Source: Pyrocephalus nanus
Taxonomy: Eukaryota > Chordata > Aves > Passeriformes > Tyrannidae
Assembly: GCA_038380795.1 (NCBI GenBank)
Contig: CM076264.1
Span: 13,204,001 to 13,268,000, forward strand
Reading direction: 5' to 3'
DNA: 64,000 bases
Shown here: piece after piece, positions 12,984 through 28,121 of the stretch
How the letters are laid out: the number at the start of each line of letters is the position of its first letter
Position numbering within the stretch: position 1 is the first letter of the stretch
Program-made: the position numbers and the translations under genes
Notes under the pieces: model-generated
Databases searched by the model: none
What the model saw: the letters and a program-made list of their open reading frames with translations, nothing else
What the model was told of the DNA's origin: nothing

Positions 12984-15900
12984 ACAGAATTTTACCTTAG
13001 AGCTGACGGTTTGTAAAGCCCATTAGGGTGTCTTACACTATGCCTGTCATATCCTACTGTCCTTTTTTTTATCCCCAAAACAATTACTTTTCACATGCTG
13101 AATGCATGTTTAAATGCCTCTTGGAAACTAATAAACCTGAACTCTGTCTGGGCAAACTCCAGAACCAGAACCCTTCATGCTGCTCACTTTTTCTATTTCA
13201 TGAAAGGCCAGATCCCGATTTTTTTCCCAGCTCAAACTTATTTGATAAAAAAACAAATGGACATTGAAATACTTCTGTCTCACATGCTCCTATTATTTGG
13301 AGAAAGTCAGCAAAACATAAGAGGTGCAGGAACAGCAAACATGGCCTTTACAAAACAGACCCAATATTACTTTCTTATTTGAAACCCAGTGGTGTATTGC
13401 TTGCCTTTTTCTTAAATTAAAGAGATGTGTGGGCATTAGAGTGAAAGTATTCCCCAGTACAAGAAAAATTTGTATAATCCAGACACATGACAGAATCTAC
13501 ATTACGGCTACAGAAATGGCATTCTGCTTTCCCTTTTTTATACTCAAAATCAGTGGTGGAGCTACAGGCAAAGAAAAAGGAGATCACTGGACTCAGTAGC
13601 TGCGATGTAGGCAAGACTGTATGATTTTATTCCATATCTGTCTTCTGAGATGGAAAAACAGAAACAAGAAGGAAATGAGAAAAAAGACTAATATGATGAC
13701 TGTGACTTCCTAAAGGATGAAAAGATAGTAAAAAGGCTAGAAAAGGTGCACAGCCACATGGGCAAAGACTGCAGATCCAAGAACACGAAGATGGAAATTT
13801 GAAAAAAGGGTATGCTTACTATCCTGGAAAGTATAAACAAAGATCTTTTTGGACAACATTGTTAACTTTGAACAGTGCAAGTTATTCAGCAAAATTTACT
13901 AAGTGTGTGACTAACCTAATATAGGAAGATTAGAATTAAACCTTATGCAAGTTAATGGGGGACACTACAGTTCTTGACAAAGGTTAACTCATTAAATTGG
14001 CAACACACCAATATGCAGAAAGAAATAAAAACAAAAACCCCAACTCTGATTATGTCACTCATAGAAAATTTTGCTCAGCAATGGCGCCTTAATTAGTACC
14101 CACTGTCAGCTGCAAAAGGTCATCTATTTTCAACTGCAATAGCAGCATTGTACCAATTATGGTTGGCAGACTGGTATCTCCTCAATCAAAATAAAACATA
14201 AAGTGATCCTTAGTGGACTAACTGCAGCTGTCCAATCATAATAAACAAAATTCCTTAGTTGATTTCTTTTTCTCAATCTATGTTTTCTTCACCTTTCCAA
14301 AAAATTAAATGGATATAACAGAGATGAAGGAAAAGACATTTTAGGCTGATTTGTGTATGTGTTGGATTATCTCAGATATACAGCTAAATCTGGGTGTTAG
14401 TCTGAAAATTGTGCAGTGTCAATTTCAAAATAAATAATGGTAAGGGTATTTTCAGGATCAGCTTTTTTTCTTTTTTCCTTTCATGTTCATTGCCAAAGCA
14501 TTTAGAGTACCCTGTTATAATGTGGGTGGTGAAAAGAGTTACCTCTACACATCTGTTGTTTCTAGAGAACCTACTGCATGTTGCTGTAGAGCACTGAACG
14601 CAAAAATGAACATAATTAACCTTGATGCTGCTATGATGTGAAAAAGCACATTAGGCAAGGCTCTTAAAATAATGGCATTAGCAATTAAATACTGAGTTTG
14701 GCATGTTTACAGTAATTGGCCCTAGGAAATGGTATAGAAAGAGCAAATAAAGCATTTGTTTTTTCCAATCCAAATTTGACTAGACTAAAATCTGAAGGCT
14801 TTAGTAATACAATAGCAATTTACACAATGTGAGGTATCAGACTCAGACAGTATTTACTAAATGTCTCATGTACATTCAGTACTAAGCACATAACAAAATA
14901 CAAAAAATCCTGCTCCTAAGGTCTGAGATCAGCAGAACATGTCTGGTCTATTGTAATCCAGTAAGTGATAACAATAAGCCTTTGACAGTCATTAAAAATG
15001 TGTTATCACATTATGAATGGAATTCATCTCACTTAACTCCAATAACTGAATCTAGACTATATTTACAATCAAAGCTCCATTTGTAGTAAATTCAGAGAGA
15101 CAGGCACTTACACACTATGATTTATCCTACCTCAATTTGAAATCCTAGATAAGACTATGATTAAACTTAAAATACAGGCCAAATTTTGCTTCAATCTGAC
15201 CCCAACTTAAGCAGAATGAAATCAATGTAATTGAGAATAGAAAGAATGCCTATGGAATATTTGCTGGTTTTAAGACTTTTTAAGTTATTCTGTACCTTAT
15301 TTCAAGACACAGTCTCCAGCCACATTTTGTCACTTTATAGTGATTTAATAAACTTTTAGTTCTTATTTAGAGCTAAGAAATAATGCCCAAACTAATACCA
15401 CAGTAGATCTCCCTTTAAAACTCTCAGGCAGAGAAAATTTTTGTTGCATATCTCAGTTTAATCCGCCTTCTCAGAAGCTACTAGATTTTAGGCTCTTTGA
15501 TATTTTCTTCAGCACCATCTTCTCAGTAGCCCTGCGTCTAGCATCCTTAATGGAGGAGCATCAAATGTTCTTAAAATCCTTTCCTTCAGCCCCCAGTACA
15601 GAGCGGTAAAATTTTTCTGTGGGTAGCAACTCTGTGCAGCCATTCCTCAACCAAATGTTGTCAGACAATTATTCATTCTATGTTGATTCTTAGCAACCAG
15701 CTTGGCCTTTATGGAAGTTTTGATGATAAATACCAACCACAATTTTCATTTTCCACAATCCTATACATAAAAGTATGATTAATGCACCACTTTCTCACCT
15801 TGCTTTCTAATGTACTTTCGTTTAATCGCCAGATGCTCAGCAACGTACTGGCCGAGGAACTGCATGTCAGCAACAAGGTTTGACGAAGATTAGCCAGAAC

Positions 15901-18900
15901 TCAGAAAAGAAGTATGATATAAGAACCTAAAGAACCTAAAATTATGATTCCGTAGACATATATTCTAAATCTAGTTCTATACCTGATTTGCTGAATGGCC
16001 TTTGTTTCTTGGCTTCCTCTTTCACAATTTGCCTAGAGTGTGAGTTCTAAACCATGCCTTAAACAAAGAACACCAACTTAGCCGGCTCTTCAACTTTTTC
16101 TTTTGCATTCAAAGTGGCATAGTGCAAGCAGGTCACAAAAATGACCCGGTAGCTTGTAGGTACAAGCTATAAAATGAGACAGCAGTCATTGGAAGAGATT
16201 GGTACTGTCACAATTGACCTACTGACTGAAAGCAAGAAAATTTCTCAAAGGGAAGCTGCTAAAGGAAGAATCATCAAGGTGAGGTAATTCCACAGGACTG
16301 ATTAAGCCAGTGGAAAGAGTGCACTAAATGTATTTCTCCATATATTCATCGACTTCCATAAACATAGACTTCTCAGGGTTAGGTAATGTCTGTTTAAGCC
16401 AATGGCTCTCAGTCATTTTAGATGTCCAACATACTTCAAATAAGCTTTAGATTTTCCTGTCTTCTATCAGAAAGAATCTAATTAAAAAGCAAATGTCTTC
16501 TCTAGTTTTCATAAAGGCTGTAGGAACAGCTACAAAGCCACATACGAAGTTAATGGGTTTATGTGTCAGGCTGATAAATCTGATGATCTTCTCCACATAA
16601 AAGGATCTTTTCATGGTAGTGACACAGAAACTGCTCCCAATAAATCCACAATTTCTACTACATGGAGATCTTTCAGAAGCTTCTGCTATTTGTTTTGCAC
16701 CATTTTAGTAACTTATTTTCTTGATTATATTTTTCCAATTACAATTTTTATTTATACTGCAAGTGTGAAAATGGACATTTTTATCTGTTTGTAGACAATG
16801 CTCTTCATTATTATTTAATTTTTCTCTTAAATATACTCTTCAAAAAATGATATAAAATTGAAGATAGTTAGTGCACAAAGACAGACAAAGAATCTTATAT
16901 TTCAATTGCTGTTGTCCTCAAGAAGGAGTAAATATTGGTGATACAATCTCTGAGGTGGTTTCAGTAAAGCTGAATCTTAATGTTATTGCTTAATTCCACA
17001 ATAATAAACAATTATAAAAATATAAGAAAAGCTTTAAGAGGAAAAAAAGAAAAGATAAATTCCACAGTTAACCTCTACATTCTGCTGCTGTAAATGCTTG
17101 TAGTTTTAATATACTTCAGTCTACAAAAATTTTCTTTATACCGACCACATTCAGAGTATTTGTGAAACTACTTCATTGGCCTCACAGAAGCTGAAGTCAC
17201 GGTGGAGGTGATGCTAGATGTTTGGGAAGGAAAAACAAGATTCCATTGCACTTGAGCATGACCTAGTGGCTGGTTCATTGAGTGGCATTTATGGTAGAAA
17301 AAGAAAGGCTACTTGTCCGCTCTCCAAGCATCAGGGCAATTAATGTATGTGCAGCAGCTCACTGAGGATTGGATAAAGGGAAAAAATAGCAGCTAGGAAG
17401 GAGGTGTTTAGGTGGAAGACCCCACACAAGTTAGACAGTTGGGACTCATGTGCCTGGTACTCGGACGAACCAAATGCACTCAATGTTGTGACTAAACAAA
17501 ATGTTCTGATAGATTTGCACAGAGGATCAAAATCTGTAAACTTTCTCATTCTTTCCAAAGTATTTAGTATAAAGCCTATTTCAACTATATAAAGGCTTAC
17601 TGGGCTAATAGAATACACTTAGACCTTCACAGTAAGTATCACCATTAAAACAGAGGTCGTTATTTTTAATATTCTGCATTTAAACTGTATAGGATTCCAG
17701 TTAGACAACAAGTAAAAACTTTTACTACTAGTAAAATAAATAGTAAAAGAGCATATAATCTACACTGTTTACATGTTCAAATCATATCTATAATTTCTCC
17801 AGGAAGGATGTATACTTGTTATTTAGACCTATGAAACAGTTTCCTCAAAGTTAGACAAGCTGTTAATTGAGTACTCTGGACAAGCTATCTGGTATATGAA
17901 GCACATGACAATTGTGCCTATTCAAGAGTTACTGATGTAACTTATATCATAAAAATTCAATGTGATTGCCTTCAATTTAAAAAATACTAGTTTGTTTTAA
18001 CCATGAAATATCCCACCATAGTATACTCTACACATTCCAGGCAATAAAATACAAAGCTGTTGACCTCTACCAGTCAAACCAAAATGGTAAATGGAAATAT
18101 GCATTGTTTTTATTACCAATTTTTAGCTAAATCCCTTGAAATGTAAAACAAACTCACATTACTGAATCTGAAACGGTGTTAATACTGCTGTGTCAACAGA
18201 ATCTGAATACTCGTTGATAATGACTGACACATAATGATAAATATATATAAAATGTTGTAAGCCCCCCATCTTCTTTATCCATATCCTATGACATCAAACA
18301 GGCACCTCTCCATGTTAGCGGTCAAAACACTTAAGATTTCCAATCATTAAAAAAATTACTTGCATGTGCATTACATCAAGCTACTTAATCGCCCCAGCTA
18401 CTCCTTGACAGTCACTCAATCACAAAACATTCACCTTGCTACCCAGATCTGATCCACCTTGAAGATGAAAGTCTTGGCTCTGATCTACCTTTCCATTCAT
18501 TCTGCTGTCTTCTTCCTTAATAAATCAAGAGGGTTCAAAAAAAAAAAAAAGTTATAAATTTAATGGTTCAGTCACACTTGTCTATGTTTCAGCAAGATAT
18601 AGCTTGCCCTCATGTTGACCCTTAGTTCAAAAACTCAGAAGCAAAGGGAATAGGTATATAATTCTGCTTGTAAATCATTGAAGCCAGGACCTACTACTTG
18701 GACTGTGGGATCAGATTTTAGTCTCAAAATTTTCTTTCAGGCAGTCAAAAATCAGTTCACATAAAAGCAAAAAATATACAATTATAGTGATTGCTATACT
18801 CCTTTCTGAGGAAACATGTATCACTTTAGAAGGACAGAACATACTGGGAGTGAGTAAATATATTCCTAAAAGAACTAAAATAACATTGTCTTTGGTCCTG

Positions 18901-21900
18901 ATTCCTGAATGGGACAAATTGAAAAGTGTAGAGAAAAAAAAAAAAAACAGGGACTATGTCATCTCCTGTTTAACTAATAAAAAAATTATTCTTAGTTGAG
19001 ATAATTCTTCGTAACACCACCCTACAGAGTTCATAAGTCAAATTTATATGCAGCCTTTCTGGATGAGCAAACTGCAAAAGGCTACACAGGCTGCAAATAC
19101 GACAACCAAGGGAAAGGCAAGCCTATTGCACAAAGCCACATATGAAAGAGGAGAAACCTCCAGAACAGGAAGTTGTGGAGCTGTCTGTGGGGTGGAAAGC
19201 ACATGAAACTAAGCTCCTTGCCACCCACACACTCAAATCTTACTGGAGCCAGGTACAGTATCTTGTATGATTTTCTTCTGTGTCAGTGCTTCAGTAACTT
19301 TCCTATACAGGCCTACATGTATAAAGGACCTACTCTGTTAATTTGCTGAGGGGATGAAGAGAAAGAGAGGAACATTTTGTGGTAAGGAATAATGCCTTCC
19401 TTTCTCTTACCTCCCTCCCTCCTTCCCCAACTATCATTTTGTTTTAGTTGGACTTGCTATGATGCAATGGCCAATATTCTCCTGCACAGAACATCCACAG
19501 CTATGTAACTGTCAGGGGTCTCCAGGTTTCATATGAACAGAATTAGGTAAAACCAGTAAATCCATCTCAGAAAAGGAAGCCCCAGGTACCTATAGTGACA
19601 GATCAAAATTTTCATAATCCAAATGACATTTAATCATTACATGACAGTTTTTAAAAGAGAGACGCTTACACCTGTGTTACCCGTGTAGCCTTCCATACTT
19701 TTGCCCAGTACCTACAGACTTTAAAGTACACAATCATTTGGTCTTTGATCCCACACGCAATTTGCATTGGTGGCAGGAATTAAAGCCCACTCTGTGCTTT
19801 TGCTTGTGCTGGACTGCCCACATCTGCAGTAAGGGCCAGCCTTTCAACACCTTTTTCACACTTTTTACCAGAAGACACACAAGTTCCTCTGCAGTAGAAC
19901 TAAATAATTACAGAAGAATCCTGGTGTGTCCACAAACTCAAGGAGCTGTGTGGACTACACAAATTCAAAGAGCATGCCAGTGCTTCTGTGAACATCAGCA
20001 AGGCCCAGCTAACTTGTTCTATAGGCCCCTCACTACTGATATACTTCATCAAGTGCTTAGCTAGGCAACTCCGGATGGCTTTTTGCTGTAAAAAGACAGT
20101 AGGAAAAGAAAGAGCATGAGAAGAAAGTAACCACAAATGAGCAAAGAACTCTGATTCATGAATGAGAAAACACTGATCTTGGCAGTATTACGAAAGTAAT
20201 ATTTTCACTAGAATACAACTGTTCTCAAACAATTTCTCCAATGTGTTAGATACAAACAAGTTCAGCATTAGGCATGCATGTCTTCTCTTTCCACCTCTTT
20301 CTTTTTTTTTTTTAAGTTCCAAATCTAAATTTATTGTGGCCAAAAGTTCTCAAAAAAATTCCTGTCTCTGCATTTTAGCTGTGTTTCTCTCTCATGGTAT
20401 ACCACAGGAGTGATGCAGTACAGGATCTCATTCCAGAGCAATATTTCTTTTTCTCTATCCTTCTCTACTACTAGCATTCAGTGAATTTCTATGCCAGTAG
20501 CACTCAGTTTTGGAAATGAATGAGATTTTCTTTGTATCTCAGTGTTAGTAAGTCAAATACTAATGCTTTGACAAACTCATAGTAACTAATAACATGTTAT
20601 GGATTACCTAAACCACAACTGAAACATGACTGCCTGTGTCAGGAAATGTGCAATTGTTAAACAGTGGTTAGCTTCAGAGCACTTAAAGTTTAGACAAGCA
20701 GCAAAGACAAGACCCAAGCCTATCTGAAACTTGAAAGGGGGTGCAGACAGGGAAATCAAACCTGGAGCTTGGCCACAACTAATTCCCCTGTTTTTGCAGA
20801 TACAGGTTAATAATTTCATATCATGAAGACCACCAGTTGGTAGGTCTGATGAAATGCAAATCTGCAGTTATCTAAAGGGTGCAGTTCCAGACATTCTGAG
20901 GGGGAAACAATCTGGGCTTCTAATTCCAAAAGCACTGCATTAGGGGACTTACTTTTGCTATTGATTCAGATGAGAGACCTGAAATTACCCCTGCTGCTCA
21001 GGAGGGCAGCCTGAGACATAGACTTCATGCATGAAAACTGCGTACTGTTTCTTCATTAGCTTGGAAAGACAGTGGCATTAAGAGCAAACAGAGTGTGGAT
21101 TCTGATTACATCTTGGGGTAGGGGCAGGACTTCCCCATGTGCTTTGACTACATCTAGAAACTAAACTGGAGTCGCATTAAGGTCTAGAACTTCAAACAAG
21201 CTTCAAATCCTTTTCTTATAAGGGAAAGCAATAGCTTTATTCTCGCTCCTCAGAATGAGAGCTCTTTAACTGAACTTTCTTTTAGAATAGAAAATATGTA
21301 ACTTACAAAGCTAGGAATAAATAAACCCAGTAATTTAATTTTACATGCTCAAAAGAGCTGAACTGACATTCCTGGTGTGATACTATTTTGTGTTATGCTA
21401 CCTTACTTTTTAACACTAAGATTTTTGTTAGTTGAAACTATAAACAAATCAATGCACTACTTATTTTTAAGTAATAGTCCTGCTAACATTCTTTACTATG
21501 GGTAAGCTTTCTACAATGCTTAAAATATGGTTTAAATCCTGACCTGAAAAAATTCTCAGTATCAGAATTATGACATTGAAAACTTGCACTCTTCTGAGAT
21601 CACACAGAATCATCTGAATGAGGTTCCTGATTTTGAGACTTCTGAGACTCTTAGCATTCTATGAAAAACTTTTCCTGAAAATGAATCTGATAATGTCCTA
21701 AAAAGCATGACAAGAAATTTACTATGCCCCATTATATTAAACTGACTGCCACAGTTTCTTTTCAGCGGATATAACTCCTATTTAGTACTTGAATAAGGTA
21801 GAAAGTAGACAAGTCTTAAAACATCTTCTGAAAGACAATATTTCTAGAAATTTTTTAGCATAGTGTTGTGCTGACTTGGTTTCGTCTGCAACTTCAACTC

Positions 21901-23926
21901 TCTCCTTATCTTTTTTCATATCAATATTGTCTTTAACATGGAAAAAAAATGGTATGTGATGCTTTTGCAAGAAAAGAACACGTTTCAGCTGTGGAAAGTT
22001 CACAGATTTAAGCCCAAGTCATACAAATGATTTGGATAAAGAAAATTTACTCCAAAATATTCTGTGAAGTAACCGTGAGACTTTGTGGTTGAATGATAGT
22101 CTGTCATATTGGTCTAAAATAATTTTTTGAAGTTTTAAGGAATTTGAAATGGACACATATGGCTATTGAAAAAAATAGATTAAAAATAGGACTAATGAGC
22201 TACTAAAAATACACAAATTGAGCAGTTTTGTTTGGTTTTTTACATAGGTGAAAGTCTTTTAAATATATTTATCTGAACAGTGTCAGGAAGTAAAACTGGC
22301 AGAGGGTAGTTTAGGTGGCAGTGACTTCAGGACTGTGAAATTACCACAGGCAGTAAAAAGTCAGAGAAAAAAATTCTGAGTGGATTAGGAATGCAAAGGA
22401 ATACACAGTATAAGAACAGGACTTTAGACAGAGGTGTCTGCTTGTATGTCAGTGAATTTCCATTGTTGCTATCACCACATGATTCTCGATGCTGAAAATC
22501 CCCAGGGTAGAAAATGAGGTAAATCTTGCCTGCTGTGCCTCTGAGACAGCAGAGCCATATAACTAACACCAGCAGAGATGATGAGCTCTTCACATTGTCT
22601 AATGAGGAAATGACTGAATGTTCGAAGAGAAAATCTTTGCTGTCGGATTCACAGAGTATGGGTTGTCACAATTTTAGCTAGAGTCTCACAGTGTTGTACA
22701 ACAGCAATCCACTACATATTTTCCTGGCTGGGTAATAGCAAAACAAATGATAATACTTTACATCACAGCATTTTGCATTGCTAGACAATGCACACAGGAT
22801 GGAAAGTGTGTCATAAGTTCAAAAAGTTTTGCTGTCTAGCTTCCATAGTATGTTTAAGACAGGAATCTCACTTGAAATTTCTTAAGAGTGATAAAGTTAC
22901 TACCACTCTGCACAAGAGGAGCACGTGAAGTGTGTGAGTAAATTTAATGAAGCAGAAAAATATACACAAACCCCTACAGACTCAAGATTTTCAAATAAAG
23001 CTAATTAATCACTTCCTGATATTTCATATGCAAGCTTCCTATCTAGGCAAATTTGCATACATCTTCCTATCATATGCACATTTTCTTATCTATGAAGTAA
23101 AATACACTGTCCGGGGTTTCTTTAGAGGTTTCCACTGAAACTTAGTGTGAGCAAAAATTAGCCTTCTAAATGTAAATATAAAAAATACACCCAAAGATTG
23201 ATATAACATATATCTGAAAAACTATTATGTTAAAATGCCAGGAATAGCTTAATAAATTCTGAGTCATAAAGATATATTTAATTTCTCAATAAATGAATCA
23301 AAGCCTTGATTTAGATCAGTATCTGAGCACTACTCTTCAGCACTTTTATACATTCCTACTGTTTTACAAATGCTGCTATAATACAGTGGAATTTCAGATG
23401 CTCTCTACATTGACTTAACTCATCTATTATGGAAATCAACTGGGAATTCTTCTGAATGTCACACTTTGAAGAGAACAATTTCACCAGCCCATCCTTGTCT
23501 CCAAAAGCCAGAGTTCCAGTGCAGTAGCTTGCTGCTGTAATTTAAGTATTTCCATAAAACCAAATGTCATGATTTTCTGACAGTAGAATATGTAGTGAAA
23601 ATTGAAAACACGTTATAAACAGACTGAATTACTGTATAATTAGGATTTCCAAGAAGGCAGCTTGCAGGCTAGTCAGAATTTTAAAGAGGCAGAAATAATA
23701 AATAATGGGATTGTTCACATAATTGCTTCCCAATAAATACAAGTCTGTTAACATAGATCCAACTGACATGGATCCAAGATTTAATGACTTTTCTAAATCA
23801 GTATTTCTTAGCCTGTGATTTCATTTGCTTTATCAAAAGATGAAAATTTACTTGATGGGACTAATCTCCCTATCTTGCTTTTGGCAATGATTAAGGATTA
23901 TCCTTAAGAAGCTGGTAACAAAAGGA
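12984..23926. other. AT-rich intergenic sequence, no gene recognised
   Basis: About 11 kb with no recognisable exon, CR1 copy or structural RNA. Open frames stay at or below about 110 codons, match no family known to me and are consistent with chance. Simple-sequence tracts include a poly-A run at about 18,539-18,551. Confidence 0.5.
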
Positions 23927-23995
23927 TTCATAGAATCATAATGTCATTTAGGCTGGAAAAACTCCTCTAAAACCATTGAATCCAAACATTAAATT
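23927..23995 (-). repeat. CR1 LINE 3'-end fragment (short)
   Basis: The plus strand reads 'ttcatagaatcataatgtc' followed by a degraded 'tttaggctggaaaaactcc' and 'ccattgaatccaaac'. This is the complement of the last 70 or so bases of an avian CR1, including its terminal ATTCTATG-type repeat. CR1 copies are normally 5'-truncated, so a stub of this size is expected. The inner (5') boundary is approximate. Confidence 0.7.
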
Positions 23996-24106
23996 CATTG
24001 AATTGCTTTCAGTTTTATTTTTAAGTCTACAATTTAAAAAAATTAAAGTTTCTAGGGGAGTCGTAGGAAAGGCAAATAATGATCAGATTTAGCAAACTGA
24101 CTTTCT

Positions 24107-24193
24107 AACTTGGCTGAGGAGCAGAGTTCATCCTTAACTTGGCTGAGGAGGAGAGCTCATCCTTAACTTGGCTGAGGAGGAGAGCTCATCCTC
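24107..24193 (+). repeat. 29-bp tandem repeat, three copies
   Basis: Units begin with AACTTGGCTGAGGAG at 24,107, 24,136 and 24,165, giving a period of 29 bp. Each continues with a GAG-rich part and ends near CATCCTT. The second and third units are almost identical and the first has two substitutions. The units are contiguous, so this is a minisatellite seed and not a CRISPR. No function is inferred. Confidence 0.92.
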
Positions 24194-27100
24194 ATACCTT
24201 TTCTAAGTTTATCTGGACAACAGCCATCAGTCAGTGCAGTGCAACTATATAGAAGCTTAACTTACTGCTGATATAAACTATCAAATAATGTTTTGTCACT
24301 GGAATAAAAGGTGATACATGCAAGGTACTCCAGGGATGAACTGACTGCAAATTCAAAAAACTAATGACTTCACTGAAAATGCTCTATAACTTGAGTGAAC
24401 ATAAACCTTGGAACACTTTTTAAATCACTGCAGTATAATTATAACTCCTTTTTTTCCAAGCGTAAGTTTATACATAAGAATAAATAATTACCAGTTCTCA
24501 TGCTATTACACATTAAAAATAGATAAGTTATGGTTGTTCTTTCATTGCACAGAATTTTAACTGATGTTCATATAAGTAACTTATTGCTATGTGTGTCACT
24601 TTGCTTTTAAAACACAGAAAGAAATGAAAAGCATGGTTAAGAGCTTAATCCTGCCATTTTATTAAGGCCATGAAATGTCACAAAAATTATGACTGCAAGC
24701 TGTTGTAAGAGTAGGCTGTAAAATGCCTGTCATCTCACCACACTATTTACCACGCATCTCAGGAGATGCATTATTCTCACAATAACCTGTCCCCAGCAGT
24801 ACAACCTCCTTATATTACACCTTCCTCCAGAGCAGTATCTGATCGAGTGCAATTGTTTTCTGTGAGGTTTCTTTCTGTGAGGTGATTTGGAATTAGCCCT
24901 GTACTTAAATGTGAAGCCACTGGAGTAAACAGGAGTGTTTGCATCAAAAGGTTCCTGTACTGAATGTATTAATCAGAAAACTCAAGGGAGTTTTATAATT
25001 CAAACTCCTTTCCATGTATTTCTCTTAGGGATGTTGCAAAGCTGATCACCACGGTCTATCTATCTGTCTCTGACAAGTAAGCAGCAACGTGTCTCTTTGT
25101 AGGCCTAGAACCTTATCTGTTATCATTCTTCACACTCAGGATCATTACCATATTGACCATGACTGTATCTGTTGAAGCAGCCTGTTCCTATGACCATTCT
25201 TACTGTGTCTGGCACTTCAGAAGGTATTTCATCAAACACTTATAATGCAGTTATTTCATATATGTATGTGGCAACGTGTAAATACAACTGTCTTTGTTTC
25301 TTCCAACTTTATTTCTTCTTACTTCTTGAACTATGAAATCCCTTTAATAAATACTAAAGAAAAAGCTATTAAAAATAGCTTTGTGCAAGATATGACTGTA
25401 CTTAACAAAGCACACAGTAGAAAAACAGTGTCCAGGCAGAGCCAAGAAACACCGAAAATAACTCTGAAACTTAACCACTTCTACATGGAATGCCCATTTA
25501 AATATTTCACACGTTTGAAAAGGGGTTGGTGGACAATCAAAGGAAAATTATTTTAACTATGAACTGTCAGATAACAGGAAAGAATGTTGTCATGAACAGT
25601 GATACACTTCTGAAAGAAGAGCAAGGAAAGGAAGAAGAAATTACAGTAAGTCCACACTGCAAGCTGAAAGCATCATGGATGCAGTATTTTTTCTTGCTCT
25701 TTCTTCAGCAATGAAGAACAAGAATTTCTGCATCTTTTGGACCTCTCTGAGGATCAGAACAAGATCAGAGCACCTGAACTATGTGCTTTTCCTCATTTGC
25801 ATGCATTCTTTCAATTTCCCTATTACATTACTGCTTTGTGAGCAGTAAAGACAGGGGAAAGCCTTGTTTCATCTCCCTGACATAACAAAAAATAAATACG
25901 AAGTGTTTGTCCAAATACAAAAACGCATTGATGATCAGTGTAAGATATTCAGATCTGCTAAACTGTGCTGACACAAGGAAACAAAATGTAAAGTTTCATT
26001 TTAAAAAAATACTTTCCTATTAACATTCAATGCTTTCACAATGTGCTTCTAGGAACAACAGTATGCATCAGCAAGAGCAGATGGTCATCCTCTTTTGACA
26101 GTGGTCGTCCATTAGAGAAACTGTTACAAAAGCTCGAACAAATTATTACCAACCTAGCCATGATATTTAGACAGAGTGATATCATAATTTTAATAACGTT
26201 TTTCCAAACTGCAGTTATTCATTACGAAGGCATTCCAACAGAGATTAACATCACACTCTGTATCAACAGCTAATCTAAAGACTGCCTGATGGCGACTGGC
26301 TCAGTATTTCAAAACTCTTCTCAATAAGAGGGTACTAAACATACTGAGATAATTTTTTTTTTTACAAGACAGTTACTCATAGAGTATCTTCTTTATCAAC
26401 ACAAGGAAACAAATGAAGAGAGTCATGCATGTTGGGAAATATTAATGGCTTTAAGTTACTAATTCTATTTGTCTCTCCAGGAGTGTTTCATTATGAAAAA
26501 TTTATTAAATTTTAGTGTAGAAAAAACCCTGCATCTCCTAGTACCATGTGTCCTGGTTAAGACTGACAATTTTTCAGAACTATTTTTAAGTAACTTTCTG
26601 TCTTCCCAAAGAATACCCCAAATTGTTTGGTTTAATATAACATTTATTTCACCTATAATTTGCGTATTTTGTTATGTCTTTTTAGCTGTCAAATTTATAA
26701 CAAAGTGATAAATAGAACCTCCTAAGGAATTTATTTCCATCAAGCTTTAGGGTGGTCCTTATTTCAGACAAAACTAGAAAACTGATGCTTGCTTTCCAAA
26801 GCAAAAGCCACATCAAGCTGCACAAAAATAATTCAGTCTAACGTTTTACAGAGTTTCACTGATGTGCATTCACGGTACGTTCTACAATTTATTAATTGTT
26901 TATGTATTTTAGTACTGTTTTTCCAACAGCCTATAAAAAAAATCTTTAAATGTGACTGTAAGAAATAGTACAGCTGACATATCCTTTAATTTTTCTTCTA
27001 AAATAAAGTCTTTCAATGATACTTCTTCTAAGAAAATATTACTTTTTTTCCCAAAAAAACAGTTATTACAGAATACTATAAAACATTGAAACCATTAATG

Positions 27101-28084
27101 CACCAAATACAATGAGAATAAACTATCAAAACTTTTTTCAGTAAAGTATCCCCAGAAAAGCAAAAAGCATAAGGAAGCAAACTAGAAAATTTAAGACATC
27201 AGAATACAGGAAACATGGTTTAGTGTTTAAATGCAAATGAAAATCACAAGACTTTTCCTGCTTATCTTAAAACAAAATATTACATTTCCCTTAAATGTTT
27301 TTGGGCAAACATGATGGGTTTCACATGAGCTGTCATGTTTCTAAGCACCTTATTTACTTTATGTCAGTCACAGAGGCAGATATCAAAAATTACCCTCTCC
27401 CTACTTCTTTCCAGTACAATACTTGCACATTTGTTGAATGTTTTCCTGTCACCAGAGAATATCAATACAACAAAAATTATATTTGATTGGCCTCTCCACA
27501 ACTGCATTGCAAATATACTGATAACAGTTGAGACATACTAATATTTCTTCTTACTACCACTTCTAAAGTCAAGTAAAAAATATTTAATAACCTCGGTCAT
27601 TATTCGCAAATGAGTGTCACTTGTCACCTGAAAACATCTGGTGCAGTAAATTCATCTTAAAATATAAATTTGTCCTTCTTTAGGGACTAGTCAAATAACT
27701 TTTTTCCAAAATGAAGAACACTAACTTTCCACTGGATTTCTTCCATATTTTGATACATATAGCATGTGTTGCTGAAGTCTACCCTTCATCTACTCTGGTA
27801 GGTCTGTATACATATTTTATTTCAATGTTTAAAGTGTGTATACTTCTATTTGAGCTCAGAGGTTGCACATGCTTTTGGGCCAACTTTTCTAATATGAATT
27901 AAAGACATTCTGCACCTTCAGAAAACTACTCCTGGCTCCCTCACAGACAGTTCCAAAACACTAGCAGATATGAAGAGGCTAAGATAATGTCATACAAAAT
28001 TATAATTTACACAAAGAGTCACTCCTGTGGCTATATATTGGTAAATAAAAAGCGTAAAAATACTCAGCAGAGTTGCAGAAATGT

Positions 28085-28121
28085 CTTTCTTCTTTTTTTT
28101 TTTTTTTTCTTTTTTTTTTCC
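28085..28121. repeat. T-rich low-complexity tract
   Basis: Two long runs of T are interrupted by single C bases, together about 37 bp. On the minus strand this would be an A-rich tail, but I see no target-site duplication or processed-transcript sequence beside it. It is best treated as simple sequence. Confidence 0.85.

Noticed and set aside
24107..24193. Possible CRISPR-like repeat
   Set aside because: The repeat units are contiguous with no spacers, and the DNA is vertebrate.
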